Below are positions 15,195 through 27,603 of a DNA stretch of 64,000 bases, one piece after another. Both the position numbers and the translations under genes were made by a program. Within the stretch, counting starts at the first letter, position 1. The number at the start of each line of letters is the position of its first letter. Origin of the DNA: Amoebidium appalachense (Eukaryota; Ichthyosporea); assembly GCA_963693365.1 (NCBI GenBank), contig CAVNZM010000016.1, forward strand, positions 1,116,001-1,180,000, given 5' to 3'. Under the pieces are notes generated by a model. The model was not told where the DNA came from, made no database searches, and worked only from the letters and a program-made list of their open reading frames with translations.

Positions 15195-15662
15195 ACCTTT
15201 CTTTTTTTTTTTTTGTGTTTGGGGGGGAGGGGTCCATACATGTCTGGGTTGCTGTGGATGAGGGCAAATTGGTCTTCGATGCTGTCACCACCCACCAGCA
15301 GGCAGCTCTTGAGCGACGTATACTTGCCTAGCTCCTAAAAGCCCCCCATCCATCATCCGTTACCGACAAAAACGCGAATTTTTCCCCTAACTGGGATAGA
15401 CACCCTCCCTTCAACTATTTCTTTGCACACGCAAATGACCTGTGTGCACCTGTTTTCGACCAAGCACTCTTTCATAATATCCAAAATCTACAGCTTACAC
15501 CTGCACCTCCCTTCTCGCCTTCCCCCCCGTTCCCTTTCCCTACCCGAACAAGACAAACATTAAGAAACACAGTTGCAGCAAAGTAGATCGATGCTACTGG
15601 TCGCAAAGCTTAGGGTACAGAACTGGGTCTTCTGTGGAAATGATATGTTTTTTTTTTTTTTT

Positions 15663-15693
<31 letters not shown>

Positions 15694-16268
15694 GGGAGGG
15701 GGGGATGGGTGTGTAAGAATATGTTTTTAGGGAACGATGCACACGTTCATGACGGACAACACTATGCAAAGTGCAAATTACACAGAAAGCGTGTGTGTAA
15801 CAACAAGCAGAGACTCCCTAGGGGGTGGATGATGAGGGGCGGATAAAGGCGGAGGAAGACGGGGCCGGGGGGAGGGGAGGGGGGGGGGGGGGGGAAAGGG
15901 GGAGGGGGATGTTCTAGATACCTTTGCAAACTTCATCGTCTGGAGAGCCAACTCACGTGTAGGTGACAGCACGAGCGCTTTAATGCCCACCTGCGAATGT
16001 TTAAAGATCAGTCGGCCGTCAGTGTTCTTTTTATAAGTTGCTGCCCACAACGTTATCATCTTTTATATACTAACCAGCCCACACAATCCCAAGATTTCCG
16101 GCTTTGCTTTCCATTGCCATACACTGTGCCCTCCTTCCCCTTCCCCACCCCAACATCCGTCATGGCTCAAAGAAGGATCACCCCCTCCCCCTCCCCCCTG
16201 AGCCCTTCACATCATCTGCTTGACATGCACCAGAGGGGGAGGTTGTGGGGCGGGGTTGGGTGTGTGTG

Positions 16269-16339
<71 letters not shown>

Positions 16340-17175
16340 TACGGCAACCCAGGAACCAGTACAGCACGCAACAGTAGACCCACGGCCGGCGGGGGGGGGG
16401 GGGGGGGGGGGGGGGGGGTTTGAATGCGTCAAAAAGTACGAAGCACACAAGAACAAACGGATAACACGATGCAGAATGCAAGCCATACATAAAGAGTATG
16501 CATAATAAGCAGAGCCCATCCTCAGGGGGGCCCAAGTCATCCACAGTACCCGAGTTTCGACCTATTCCCCTCGTTAACGAAACCCAACTCAGATACTGTT
16601 TCACTTGAACATGAGTAGGTCACCCGTCTTGATCAGAGACGAGCAGGGTGGGGGGGGGGGGGGGGGGGGGGGGGGGTTGAATAAGCCACAGGGTACGAAG
16701 TATATTCACGACAGACCACACCATGCAGATTTTGCAGAGCATACACAAAGTTGGGGGGGGGGGGGGGGGGGGGGGGGGGAGGAGGAGGGGGAGGGAGATG
16801 TTACCTTTGCAGTTTGGGCTATCAATTTTTCATACATTGGAATGATGAAGGCGGCAGTCTTGCCTGAGCCTGTGCGTGCCATGGCCACAAGATCCTTGCC
16901 CTGTGAACCAATCACATAAATCCATTAATATTATGCTGGTAATTTTTTTAACTATCACCGGGCCCAGCATCCTGGCCACCCGATCGTTGCCACCTGAAAA
17001 TAAATTACTAAAAATAAAAATATAAAAGCACCCAAACCTCGTCCTCCCTAGAGTAGGTAAGAGAGACAGGACTATATGCCAGGCACACAGAGGGCAGCCT
17101 TCACCATCCTCCCTCCCCCCCCCCCCCCCCCCAAAAAAAAAAAAACACACACACACACACACGCACAACAACAAC

Positions 17176-17207
<32 letters not shown>

Positions 17208-17556
17208 AAAGAGAACAAAAAAAGAAAGAAAGAAAGGAAGGAAGGAAGAAAGAACAGAAGATTCTGGCTATGCCTTCTGCCACATCCTTGTTAATGCATC
17301 AGCCAATTAGCATGCGGCATTAGGATCACGTGACATACCTCCATAGCAACGGGGATGGCACGGCGTTGGATGGGTGTGGGCACCTTGTAGCCCTTGTTGA
17401 TGATGGCCTTGTACACCGGGTAGCTGAGCCCTGTGGGCCCACACAGGCTATATTTAGAACACATTTTTCCAGAATAGTGGTAACATGGACATGAGATAGC
17501 AAAAACGCCATCTCCCCCGGGGGGAGGGGAAGGGGGGAGGGGGGAGTAGAACCAGA

Positions 17557-17606
<50 letters not shown>

Positions 17607-18224
17607 TTGTATGGTAGGCCACACCCCAGCCCCTTTACCCATTTGTCTAACTGCAAGGATATGGTTCTGTGCACGTGTTTTTCTAGCGATTGCATTGAAC
17701 TACACACCCGCTGCCCTTCCCCCCTCTTCCTTCCCACTCCCTCCACAAACAAATAAAAACCATCAAATAATTAAAAGTAAAAGACAAAACACAATAGAAT
17801 TGAAACAGAGGGAAGTGTACGAGGCAGAAGCCATGTACCTGTAATCGCATACTCGCGCATGGTGACGACAATGAGTAGGTGATTGGATGGGTAGGGAAGG
17901 GAGAGGGGGAGGGGGAGGGGGGGACGGGGGGGGGGGTTTGAGGGTTTAACATGCAGTACACTCTGCGAATTTCAGATTTGCAACGCACACCCCAAATGCG
18001 CCATCGGCAGAGCCCATCCTCCAAAGGGAGGGGAAGGGGGGGGAAGGAGCGCAGCAGGAGAATGGGGTGGGGGTCTACACACCCATCGACTGGAAACCCC
18101 CCGATTTTTTCTTCTTGAGGCTGGCCTTTGCTGAGGCCACAGCCCCCTCATCATCCTCCTCCTCTCCCCCCACAGAGGGGAAGCTGGGAAGACCATTGCT
18201 GGAACTTTCTTGCACCACCTTAAC

Positions 18225-18260
<36 letters not shown>

Positions 18261-19159
18261 GTGTGGAAGGGGGGTGGGATGGTGGGGAGAGGAAGGAAAG
18301 GAGTAAAGGATGGAGAAAACGGGGGGAGGGGGGGAGGGGGGGGGCAATATGGAGTGTGTGGGGTTGGAGAGAAAGGAAACAACAAGGGAAAGGGGGAAAG
18401 AGTGAGAAGCAGATGAAACGTGACAGCAACCGGCAGGACCAGGTGGGGGGGTTGGGGGAGGGGGTAAGGGGTGTTGGGGGAGGGGGGGGGGATAAGGAGG
18501 TGGGGGGTGGGGGGAACGGAGTACTGTTAGCAAGTTTACCTGCAATAGATCTAAACACATGGGAATGTTTAGTATAACCCTCAGCAGGAACAATTGGTAT
18601 TTACACCAGCACCGTGTACTGTGCACACTAGGTGAAGATTATGGTCGCATCATCGGGTTCTTGTTGTGAAGGGTGCATAGATGCGTGGCAAACAACAACC
18701 ACAAGAATAATTGCCCTGTGTACTATACTACTAGTGGTATTGGAGGAGAAATGGTTGTGTGTGTGTGTGTGTGGGAGGGGGAGGGGGGGGGGGAGGCGAT
18801 GTTTCTGACGGGGGGGGGGGGGAGGGGAGGGAGGGGAGGGGGGGGGGGGGAGGAGTCGAGAGGGTGTGTGTGTCTGTCGTCGAGAGGGATTCTGTGTGTG
18901 TGAGCTACGAGGAGCAATGGAGAAGAAGAAGAATGTGCCTCTTTTGCAGATGTTAAAAGGTTTAAATAAAAAAAACGTGAACTCTGAGCAGAATCTGGTC
19001 GCCTACCGTGAACTCATCCTCTGATGCCTCCGATTGCTCCCCCTCCTCCTCCTCCTCCACCTTTCTCCGCTTTACCCCCCTCTCCTCCTCATCCCTCTGA
19101 ACCTTAGGCCCGCCCCCTTTGCTGCCCTTGGGCGGGCCTTTTCTCTTCACTGGCGCCAT
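503..19159 (-). CDS. DDX54: DDX54-like DEAD-box RNA helicase, 18 exons, 3' end off window
   Basis: ATP-dependent RNA helicase of the nucleolar DDX54 family (ribosome biogenesis, transcriptional co-regulation). Exons in coding order: 19159-19007, 18218-18083, 17430-17339, 16900-16805, 15990-15922, 15334-15240, 14759-14664, 12410-12289, 10094-9967, 9665-9488, 8099-8020, 7051-6974, 6322-6146, 5334-5208, 4145-4072, 3650-3562, 1322-1177, 666-503. All junction phases agree and give exactly 700 codons; human DDX54 is ~880 residues, so the C-terminus is missing. Motifs: Q motif GYKVPTPIQ (exon 3), Walker A ARTGSGKT (4), PTRELA (5), TPGR and DEAD (7), SAT (8), VVFVSTKHH (10), [11 protein letters not shown] (11), [13 protein letters not shown] (12). 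The linker [12 protein letters not shown], the [17 protein letters not shown] segment and [10 protein letters not shown] identify DDX54 rather than another DEAD-box family. The N-terminus is acidic/basic, nuclear-like. Intron 7 uses a GC donor. The start is the first ATG of the acidic exon, facing PA2G4. Confidence 0.93.
1027..1150. repeat. Poly(T), poly(G) and (GT)n compound tract
   Basis: T-rich runs, then about 24 G, then about 30 GT units, in DDX54 intron 17 just after the donor at 1176. On the sense strand it reads (CA)n, poly(C), poly(A). Confidence 0.85.
1777..2082 (-). mobile_element. Poly(C)-ended interspersed repeat, copy 1
   Basis: Member of a repeat family whose sense strand ends in TGTACTTCGTAC, ~10 bases, CGCATTCAA and then poly(C); on the plus strand the copy begins right after a G run. 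Internal word GGTCGAAACTCGG resembles a pol III B box, so a SINE-like origin is possible. It lies in an intron of DDX54 in the same direction as the gene. Confidence 0.75.
5392..5820 (-). mobile_element. Poly(C)-ended interspersed repeat, copy 2 (long)
   Basis: One of the two longest copies (~430 bases), collinear with the copies at 1777 and 26045. It lies in DDX54 intron 13 in gene orientation. Its poly(C) end plus a (CA)n tract lead straight into the acceptor of exon 14 at 5334. Confidence 0.8.
5845..5997 (-). mobile_element. Poly(C)-ended interspersed repeat, copy 3 (5' truncated)
   Basis: Same 3' part as copy 2, cut off at the B-box-like word and bounded on both sides by G runs (C runs on the sense strand). 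With copy 2 it makes up most of DDX54 intron 13. Confidence 0.78.
7261..7808 (-). repeat. Pair of ~138-base direct repeats in DDX54 intron 11
   Basis: Copies at 7261-7398 and 7670-7808 are nearly identical and share a CGGCCCA-type hairpin. Between them lie a G-rich tract, poly(C) and poly(A). The same unit occurs as a pair in PA2G4 intron 6. The paired arrangement resembles short terminal repeats of a small non-autonomous element, but no primer site or coding part is visible. Confidence 0.7.
8105..8290. repeat. ~42-base imperfect tandem repeat, about 4.5 units
   Basis: Units share GCTTACGTAAG, TATGGTGCA and CAATCATAGCATG. It begins immediately next to the acceptor of DDX54 exon 11 (8099), inside intron 10. 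Several units contain CCAAT-type words. Confidence 0.7.
8511..8574. repeat. (GT)n microsatellite
   Basis: About 31 GT units in DDX54 intron 10; (CA)n on the gene's sense strand. Confidence 0.95.
8751..9018 (-). mobile_element. Poly(C)-ended interspersed repeat, divergent subfamily copy
   Basis: Related over its length to copy 1 but diverged. On the minus strand it carries GGGTTCGAAACTC, a closer match to the pol III B box (GGTTCGANNCC) than the other subfamily. It is in DDX54 intron 10, sense direction, and is next to a G run. Confidence 0.72.
9189..9317 (-). mobile_element. Poly(C)-ended interspersed repeat, truncated copy
   Basis: Same subfamily as the copy at 8751, keeping only the 3' ~130 bases. 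Sense orientation in DDX54 intron 10. Confidence 0.72.
13636..14205. mobile_element. piggyBac-like MITE, ~570 bases
   Basis: A TTAA at 13632-13635 and another at 14206-14209 flank inverted ends: CCTGTTGAGGACCGG on the left and, read on the opposite strand, CCTCTTGAGAACCG on the right, matching at most positions. TTAA target duplication with CC-starting inverted ends is the hallmark of piggyBac superfamily elements. There is no transposase frame, so it is non-autonomous. It lies in DDX54 intron 7. Confidence 0.65.
16419..16649 (-). mobile_element. Poly(C)-ended interspersed repeat, copy in DDX54 intron 4
   Basis: Near-identical to copy 2 over ~230 bases, bounded by G runs on both sides. A diverged relative (16677-16752, with the GTACGAAGTA word) sits next to it, so intron 4 is largely repeat. 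Confidence 0.78.
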
Positions 19160-19773
19160 GGAAAAGAACTTCAAGTCTATACCAGAAACATGTATCAAGG
19201 AACTTTCTAATAACTTCAGGAAAAGTGAAGAAAGAAGTCTTGTGCGTTTTTGCACGTGTACAGGGGATAGGGGTTGTGCGATATTCTTCGAATTCGGGTC
19301 GTTTTTTAGAAAATTGACTCGACCCGAAATCTTTGACAGCTGACACAACCTGTCAGAGTCGTTTTTCATAAAAAGATGCTGGCCGTGTTGTTTTAGCTAC
19401 CTTGCATATAGAAAATATTGCTTTTTTAATTTTTTATTTGACAGACTTTTCCTCAAGGTGCGTGCGGGGTCACAGGTACTGTACATACGAAACTGTCTGA
19501 GGCAGTACGGGTTGTTCGGAAAGCTTTCAGTAAGGTTTAATAAATTAAAATGATTGGATAACCTTGCTCTCATGTAATTAGGCGGGCATTCTAAACCAAT
19601 CAAAACGCTTCGAGCACTTACCCGTTTGGGCAAAACAACAACACACGTGCCACAAAAATTCAAGCACACAGCTGACACACGCACATACACGCACACAGCA
19701 CCACACAACAAAACGCGCAAGAAAAAATAGGGAAACCCTAACCTTTTCTCTAGTTCTCTTATAAAAGTCAAAA
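19160..19773. promoter_or_regulatory. Shared bidirectional promoter region of DDX54 and PA2G4
   Basis: Only 614 bases separate the two start codons, and the genes diverge. The stretch is free of the long homopolymers that fill the rest of the block. CCAAT boxes occur in both orientations: CCAAT at 19596-19600 and ATTGG at 19553-19557. A TATAAAA word at 19760-19766 lies only 8 bases before the PA2G4 ATG, too close to act as its TATA box unless the leader is extremely short. Sharing of regulation is inferred from position. Confidence 0.65.
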
Positions 19774-20272
19774 ATGGCAACCAAGGATAAGCGCGTGGAT
19801 AGCGATGTGGAGGGGGATGAGGACAAGATGCAGCTCGCCAACCCCGACACGGTCACCAAGTACAAAACCGCTGCTGATATTGCCAACCGTAAGCATCCTT
19901 CGGTTTTTTGGACCCTATCTTGGCTTGTTTAGTTTCATCGTCGTTCTTTTCTCAGTGATTCTTATAGTCTTGTTTCAGAGTAATAGTCTCTCTGGCTCCG
20001 TTGCAAATTGATACAAAGCATCCGCGAATTCCTTGCAAGCCTTTTCAATCCTTAGAGGTTAGCCGGGTGTGTTTCCTTTTTAGGTTAGCCGGGTCTCCGG
20101 TCTCCGACCCCCGCCCGCTTCCCTTCTCGTCACCTTTTTCCGGTTTTAATCATGTGTATGCGTGCCGATTCCCGTGTGGTGCACTAGTAAGGAAGAAGGA
20201 AGAAGGGAGGGGTTAGGGGGCGGCGGGGGGGGGCTACCAATTGTTAGTTACAGTGTGTGTGGGGCCGGAGGG

Positions 20273-20313
<41 letters not shown>

Positions 20314-21828
20314 CCGCTTGTCATGGCAGATGTAGCTGTCGTATTCTGGCCATGGCTATGGGCTCATGTTCATGGCCTAATAGTTCTTTTTTCACCCCTG
20401 CAACCATTTTTCCTCGCTATATACCAGCCACACCTGTATTTACATGCCACACACATACATGGCTTGCGGTCATGCCGGCATCTATATTACTATTACGCAC
20501 ATCAGCGACAGAGAGGGAGAGAGTGTGTGTAACTTTCTCGGAGAGCGAGAAGGGGGGGGAAAAGAAGAGAATTGGGGGGGAGGGGGGGAGAGCGAGAAAT
20601 AGGAAGGTGAGGAGGGAAAGATGGTGAGATTCCAATAAGAGGGGGGAGGCAGGAACTCGAGGAGGGGAGGTCTGGGGGGGGGAGGAAAAAGGCACAGTTC
20701 AACATGTAACACACACTCTCACACTCGCACACGTATTCACCCCTCCTTTGGCAGGTGTTTTGGCGCACGTCAAGTCCCTTGTTGTTGCTGGGGCCACTGT
20801 TCTGTCGATCACACAGGCAGGTGACAAGATGATTCTGGATGAGGCAGGCAAGGTCTACAAGAAGAAGGTCACGGACGAGGAGACGGGCAAGAGCGAGCTG
20901 CTGCCAAAGGGTGTGTGTTCTTGTTCTCTCTCCCTCTCTCCCTCTCTCCCTCCCTCCCTCACTTACTTGATCTCTCTTTCTCTTCCTCTTCCCTCTCTTT
21001 CTCCATTTCTCTTTCCGTCGCCTTCCCATGTTTCTACCTCTCTCGCTCTAAAAGAATAGCTGTGGGATATTCCGGTTGCGCTCCCTGCATTGCTCGTTCA
21101 TCCTCTTTACTGCCTTGTCCTCCCACCCATACTTCTCTGTCTCTGGGGACAACCCACCCCTTCTTCCTGTTATTAAACCATGGCAATTGTTTTACATCAT
21201 TTTTTTGTCTTAACCTTTAATTCAATTTAGCTGATATTACGGTTTGGAGTGATATATTAAATTGCATTTTTTTTGGAAACCCGATGATGCGACCTTTATC
21301 TTCACCTAGTGTGCGCAGCGCACGGTGCTGGTGTAAATACCAATTGTTCCTACTGAGGGTTTTCCACGTTTTTCCATTACGGCATTTCCTCCCCCTGCGG
21401 AAACAGTCAGAAACTGACGGAAGGATTTGTGTGCACGTGCAGGTATTGCGTTCCCCACGTGTGTGTCAGTCAACAACGTTGTGTGCCACTTCTCTCCTTT
21501 GGTCAGCGACGAGGCAGTAACACTCAAGGAGGGTGACGTCGTAAAGATGTAGGTCCCCCTAGTGAAACAGTATCTGAGTTGGGTTTCGTTAACGAGGGGA
21601 ATAGGTCGAAACTCGGGTACTGTGGATGACGTGGGCCCCCCCTGAGGATGGGCTCTGCTTATTATGCATACTCTTTATGTATGGCTTGCATTCTGCATCG
21701 TGTTATCCGTTTGTTCTTGTGTACTTCGTACTTTTTGACGCATTCAAAACCCCCCCCCCCCCCCCCCCCTTCCCGCACGCACACACACACAAACACACAC
21801 ACGTTCTCTTTCTTTCTCCCTCCCTCTC

Positions 21829-21860
<32 letters not shown>

Positions 21861-22335
21861 CCTCCCCCCTCCCCCCCCCCCCCCTCGTCTTCCCGCCTCC
21901 CAACACCCCTTGTATATGCACATACGATCACAAGGAGAGCGTCTTCTAAGCTACAACGACAACACCTCTCCGTCTCACTCTTTGAATCGCTGATCGGCCC
22001 GTTTTTGTCATGACATGGAGTGGTGATCTCTCGGCCCATCTTTCTCATGTTTGTGTTCGAAGGAAATCTTGCTTGCGCTCTTGTTCTCATACGATGCTCC
22101 ACGGTTGTGCCCCACCCCCCTTACCATTTACCAATCATTCATGTGTACATGCGTAACATCTTTCCTGTTCCTCACCCCTTAGCCATCCCCCCCCCCCCCT
22201 CCTCCTCCTCCTCCTCCCCCTTCCACCTTAACCAAAGTCACAGACACCATAAACGATAAACGCATCAAGCAAGGCCACGCTACGACTCCCTGTCTGTCTG
22301 TCCTCAGCTGACCAACCCCCTCCCCTCCCCCCCAA

Positions 22336-22388
<53 letters not shown>

Positions 22389-23973
22389 CGACCTTGGCGC
22401 ACACATTGACGGCTATGCAGCTGTTGTAGCAAGCACTGTTGTTGTGGGTGCCACGGAGGCAAACCCGGCCACCGGCCCCAAGGCAGATGCCATCCTGGCT
22501 GCACACTATGCCGCAGAGGCTGCACTGCGCCTGCTCAAGCCTGGAAACAAGGTATGTGTGTGTGTGCGCGCGTGTGTGTGCGTGCGTTTTGCGGTGGGTG
22601 GATAGGGTTGTTTGGGTGATTGGGTGTGTATCTGGGTGGTGGGGGTTGGGGATGCGGTTCTTGGTGTTTTGGGGGGGGGGGGTTGGAGGGTTTGGTGGGT
22701 GTACGTTCACTTAGAGAATAGTGTTTGGAAAGGGATGGCTGTAGGTGGTCTGCACTTTCCTCCGTCTGGAAACGAGGGCTGTGCCCATGTGTGTGTGTGT
22801 GTGTGTTTAGGGGAGTGGGATAGCTGGTGGTGCATGGTGAATGGATGTGTGTGTTGGGGGGAGTGGGATAACTGGTGGTGCATGGTCGATGGGTGTGTGT
22901 GTGTGTTCACGCACAGAAAGGCCCTACTTATACGCATTCCCTCCCCCCCTCCCTCCTTTTCTCCTTTTTTTGGGCGGGGGAGGGGGGGTTCTTTCCACCT
23001 ACATGCAGTACTGACCCCCCGGCCTCCCCACAGACCAACCAGATCACGGCTGTTATTGGCAAGGTTGCTGATTCTTACAAGACTAAGCCCATCGAGGGTA
23101 CGTGGCATATGTGCTCTGTGGTGTCGGGGGAGATGTGTTTGTGTCTTTTTGGTGTGATCCTTTGTTTTCATTTTTTTTTCTTTCTTAGTAGTGGCTACGT
23201 AATCAGCACCCTCTCACCTTTCCCCTCTCCTGGATGTATCTTAGTTGTCGCCGTATGGCTGTTATGCCAGAATTTAAATGCTCCTCCTCCTCAACACACA
23301 CACGTACACACACACTCTCTCTTGTTTTCTCTCTCTCTCCTCGAAATGAATGGGTTTCCCCCTTTTCCACACACACACACACACACACACACTGGCCCGT
23401 GATGACCTGCCTTTTGGCAACCCAGCCTAGCCCAAAAGGGGTGATGTGGCGAAATTCCAATTGTTCCTGCTGAGGCCAACACACAAACAAAAACACGAAA
23501 ATTCATCAATTTTTATCTGACATTTATGTTTTTGTGTTTCGCCTAGTCTGACATGGCTCCTTTCCAGGCATGCTTTCATACAACCTTACACAAAACGTTA
23601 TCGACGGCGAGAAGACCATTATCCAGGTATCCCCCCCCCCCCCCCCCCCCCCCCCCACCTCCTCCTCCTCCTCCTCCTTCTCCTCCCCCCGTTCTCCCTT
23701 CTTTTGCCCTTTCATCGTTTTTAGCTTCGTTTTTTATTTTTTATTATTTTTTTTTTTTGTTGTTGTTGTTGAGGGTTCTGCTTTTCTCCTTGTCACCCGC
23801 TAATGCATACCCCCTCCCTCCCCCTGGGGCCCCACCCACCAACCCACCCAGCGTCTCGCTTTCGGCACTGTATCTTTGGATGCTTTAAGAATTAAGAGGG
23901 GTCAGTACAAGTATTCTTGAGGGGTTAATATTATTGTGACCGTGTGTGGTTTTGTTAGTCGGTGTGTGTGTGT

Positions 23974-24005
<32 letters not shown>

Positions 24006-24813
24006 GATTATAGCGACTCCCCGCCGGGTCTAAACTGAAAGGCGTCTGACTTTTGGCGTCTTTTTGGGAAACACCAGCTAGAGTGTGCGGGACCGAGAAG
24101 CATGCGGCCCAGTGTGGGCCGTGGGTGGTTGTGTTCCCGTATGTTTGATGTCGGGTTTACGGTTTGGAGTCAGCAGTGAGGGAGTTGTTCTGAATATATC
24201 CTTGGGCTTCTGATGAGTGTTGGGATTCCCGGCTTTGGGGAATGACATGTGGATGATTTATCTGTTTGATTAAATGGAGCAGTGGTATGTATTTCGGTTT
24301 CTTTGTATTATCTGGTGTAAATTGTTGTTTTGTCCTATTCTGGTAGTTGGTTACTGCTTGCTTTGACATGCATTAAACAAGCACACGGCATCCACGAGGA
24401 AGAGACAAGAGAGAGGGGGGCGGGGGGGTGGTAGGGGGGGAGGTTGTTGAAAACAACGCAAGTATTCATTGGTGGCGAAAAGGTATCATATTAGGGTTAA
24501 GTTATTTTTATTTTTTTTGGATTTCTGCCGGGTCTAAACTGAAAGGCGTCTGACTTTTGGCATCTTTTTGGGAAACCCCGGCTAGAGTGTGCGGGACCGA
24601 GAAGCATGCGGCCCAGTGTGGGCCGTGGGTGGTTGTGTTCCCGTATATTTGATGTCGGATTTACGGTTTGGTGGCCTGGTTTTATGACGAGTCTCCGTAT
24701 ACTCCATCCCTCTATGTCTTTCTATGCACTGCCATATCTTCTCAATAACATTCTATCCCTCCTCTCACTCACTCAATTGCACCACCCTCCACTCTATATC
24801 AACATCCTCTTCT

Positions 24814-24859
<46 letters not shown>

Positions 24860-25230
24860 TCTCACACACACACACACTCACACACACCGTCATGCCCAAA
24901 TATCCCGTTGCCACCCGTACTGACAGTGCATTCTCGAACCATCCAGAACCCGTCAGACGAGCAGCGCAAGGGGGTCAAGAACTACGACATTGAGGTGCAC
25001 GACGTGTGGGCCATCGATATCCTGGTCAGCAGCGGAGAGGGCAAGGTGCGTGTATATACGTGCACGTATGCACGTGTGTGTGTGCTCGTGCATGGGTACA
25101 CACAACTGCACGGAACTGAACAAACGCGCTGCATGTGCAGCAGCAAATAAGCAGGTAGCTGTGGGTGTGGTATTGACGCTGGACTGTGCTATTACTGTGT
25201 TGGTTTCTGTTCTTTTGTATTTCCCCCCCC

Positions 25231-25275
<45 letters not shown>

Positions 25276-25498
25276 TGTGTGGTGTGGTGAGGGGGGGGGG
25301 GGGGGGGGGGGATAGTGACATGGTGCATGTAACACGTCATGAGGCTTCATTTTATCATCCACACTAATCTATCCCTATCCCCCGGCTGATGCTGCATACT
25401 TGAATGTTTGCCTTTGCATGTGTCCTGCACCATGCTTCTCATCGTGTATGCGTACTTCGTACTGTGTTCCGCATTCAAACCCCCCCCCCCCCCCCCCC

Positions 25499-25537
<39 letters not shown>

Positions 25538-25542
25538 TTCCT

Positions 25543-25581
<39 letters not shown>

Positions 25582-26683
25582 GCGCCTGTTGTTTTGCTTG
25601 TCATTTGTTGTTCTGGTTGATTACCTGTAATCTTCGCTTATTTATGTGTGTGTGTGTGTGTGTGTGTATGTTGTGCGGGGTTGCACATACCGGTGTCTAC
25701 TTTTCTTCTTACTGTTTTTCTCTCCACACACTTCATCTGTCCACTTCTGCATACCCCCTTTCATAGCTATAGACACACTTCACACATTGCGTTACGCGCA
25801 CGCATGCACACACCGCTCTGTTGGCGACAGCTCCCTTGGAACCCATGCGGCATGTTGCCCGCCGGCGTAACATAACTCGGACTATCGGTTTGGCTTTTTT
25901 CAAGCCCAAAGCCATGGGTGATACCATATTTCCGGCTGACATCCGGGGGCATAGCTTTCCGTTCGAAGACGATAAAGTTCCGCCCTAGTAAGCGTGTTAC
26001 TACCCTGCGGCGTGGGTCAAATCTCATATTTTCCCCTCTGATTACGAATTCTGTGGCCTTCGGGACTTAATTCTTTTCAGCTGGTGTAGTATGTTAGCCA
26101 GGGAAGTATCGACTTAGGTATCGACGGGGGAGCTTCCTAGAAGCCCCGTCTCCTGAGTTCCTATCTATATTTTTCTTGCTTCTGCTTACTGCTGCAACTT
26201 TAACCCCCGGCCTTTCCCACTGCCCTTGCCTGCATAAGCAACCCTGCTCGTCTCTGATCAAGACGGGTGACCTACTCATGTTCAAGTGAAACAGTATCTG
26301 AGTTGGGTTTCGTTAACGAGGGGAATAGGTCGAAACTCGGGTACTGTGGATGACGTGGGCCCCCCCTGAGGATGGGCTCTGCTTATTATGCATACTCTTT
26401 ATGTATGGCTTGCATTCTGCATCGTGTTATCCGTTTGTTCTTGTGTACTTCGTACTTTTTGACGCATTCAAACCCCCCCCCCCCCCCAACACACACACAC
26501 ATTTACACGTACAGGCCAAGGCCTCTGAGGCACGCACCACCGTGTACAAGAAGACAGACCAAATCTACCAGCTCAAGATGAAGACCTCCCGTGCAGTCTA
26601 CAGCGAGCTCAGCCAAAAATTCACAACCTTCCCCTTCACCCTCAGGTATTCTACAAAGCCCCCCCCCCCCCCCCCCCCCCAAA

Positions 26684-26721
<38 letters not shown>

Positions 26722-27572
26722 AAAAAGCGACCCACCCTCTCCACCCTTTTTTGTGCCCTTTGCCCCGAAACCTGCATTATGTTGTTTGTCGTGAATGTGT
26801 ACTTCGTATCCTTTAATACACCCCCCTTTGCTTATAAGGGGGAGGTACGGGGGGGGGGGGGGGGGAGGTACGGGGGGGATAGCAGGAGGCAAGGCAAATG
26901 GGGACAGGGCGTGATGAATGGTGTAATGGTTGCATTATGCCTGGTTGTTTGTTGTGTTTTTGCACGCTGCCCTGAACTCGGGTGGTTTGATTTTCTAAGT
27001 CACATCGAGTTTTATCTTTTTTTCTTGCAATGATGGATTGATCTGATTGGCTGAGGGTCACATCGCATTCTATTTTTCCTTGCATGGAAGTTTAAGGTAG
27101 CGATCTGATTGACTGTGTCACAGGGCGTTTGAGGACGAGAAGAAGGCGCGCATGGGCATCACCGAGTGTGTCAACCACCAGCTGGTCCAGACATTCCCCG
27201 TCATGCTCGAGGCACCATGTGAGTGCACACGTACACACACACACACGTATATCCACACACACAAACGCACAGGAAGAGGGAGAGACACAGGCACAGACAT
27301 GTTCTACATGGGTACACACGCATGCACATGTACACACGTATGCATCCAACGGAGCTTCATGAATACACAAGTACACACACACACGTTGTGGCTGTCCTTT
27401 TTTGGCAGAATCCTCGTTGTGTCGCCCTGTGTGTATCGCACTTGGTGACTGCTCTCGTGTATTATCCCCCCGCCAGCCCTCCCCACCCCGACCCTTTCGC
27501 TCTTCCCAGCTCCCCTTCGTCCCTTTCCCCTTCTCACTCTAGCACACTTGCAGTCTTCCCCCCCCCTTCCCC

Positions 27573-27603
<31 letters not shown>

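Noticed and set aside
19760-19766. TATA box for PA2G4
   Set aside because: Only 8 bases before the ATG.
25767-26027. 86-aa minus frame with Arg-rich start
   Set aside because: Lies in PA2G4 intron 7 next to the repeat, no family, wrong strand.
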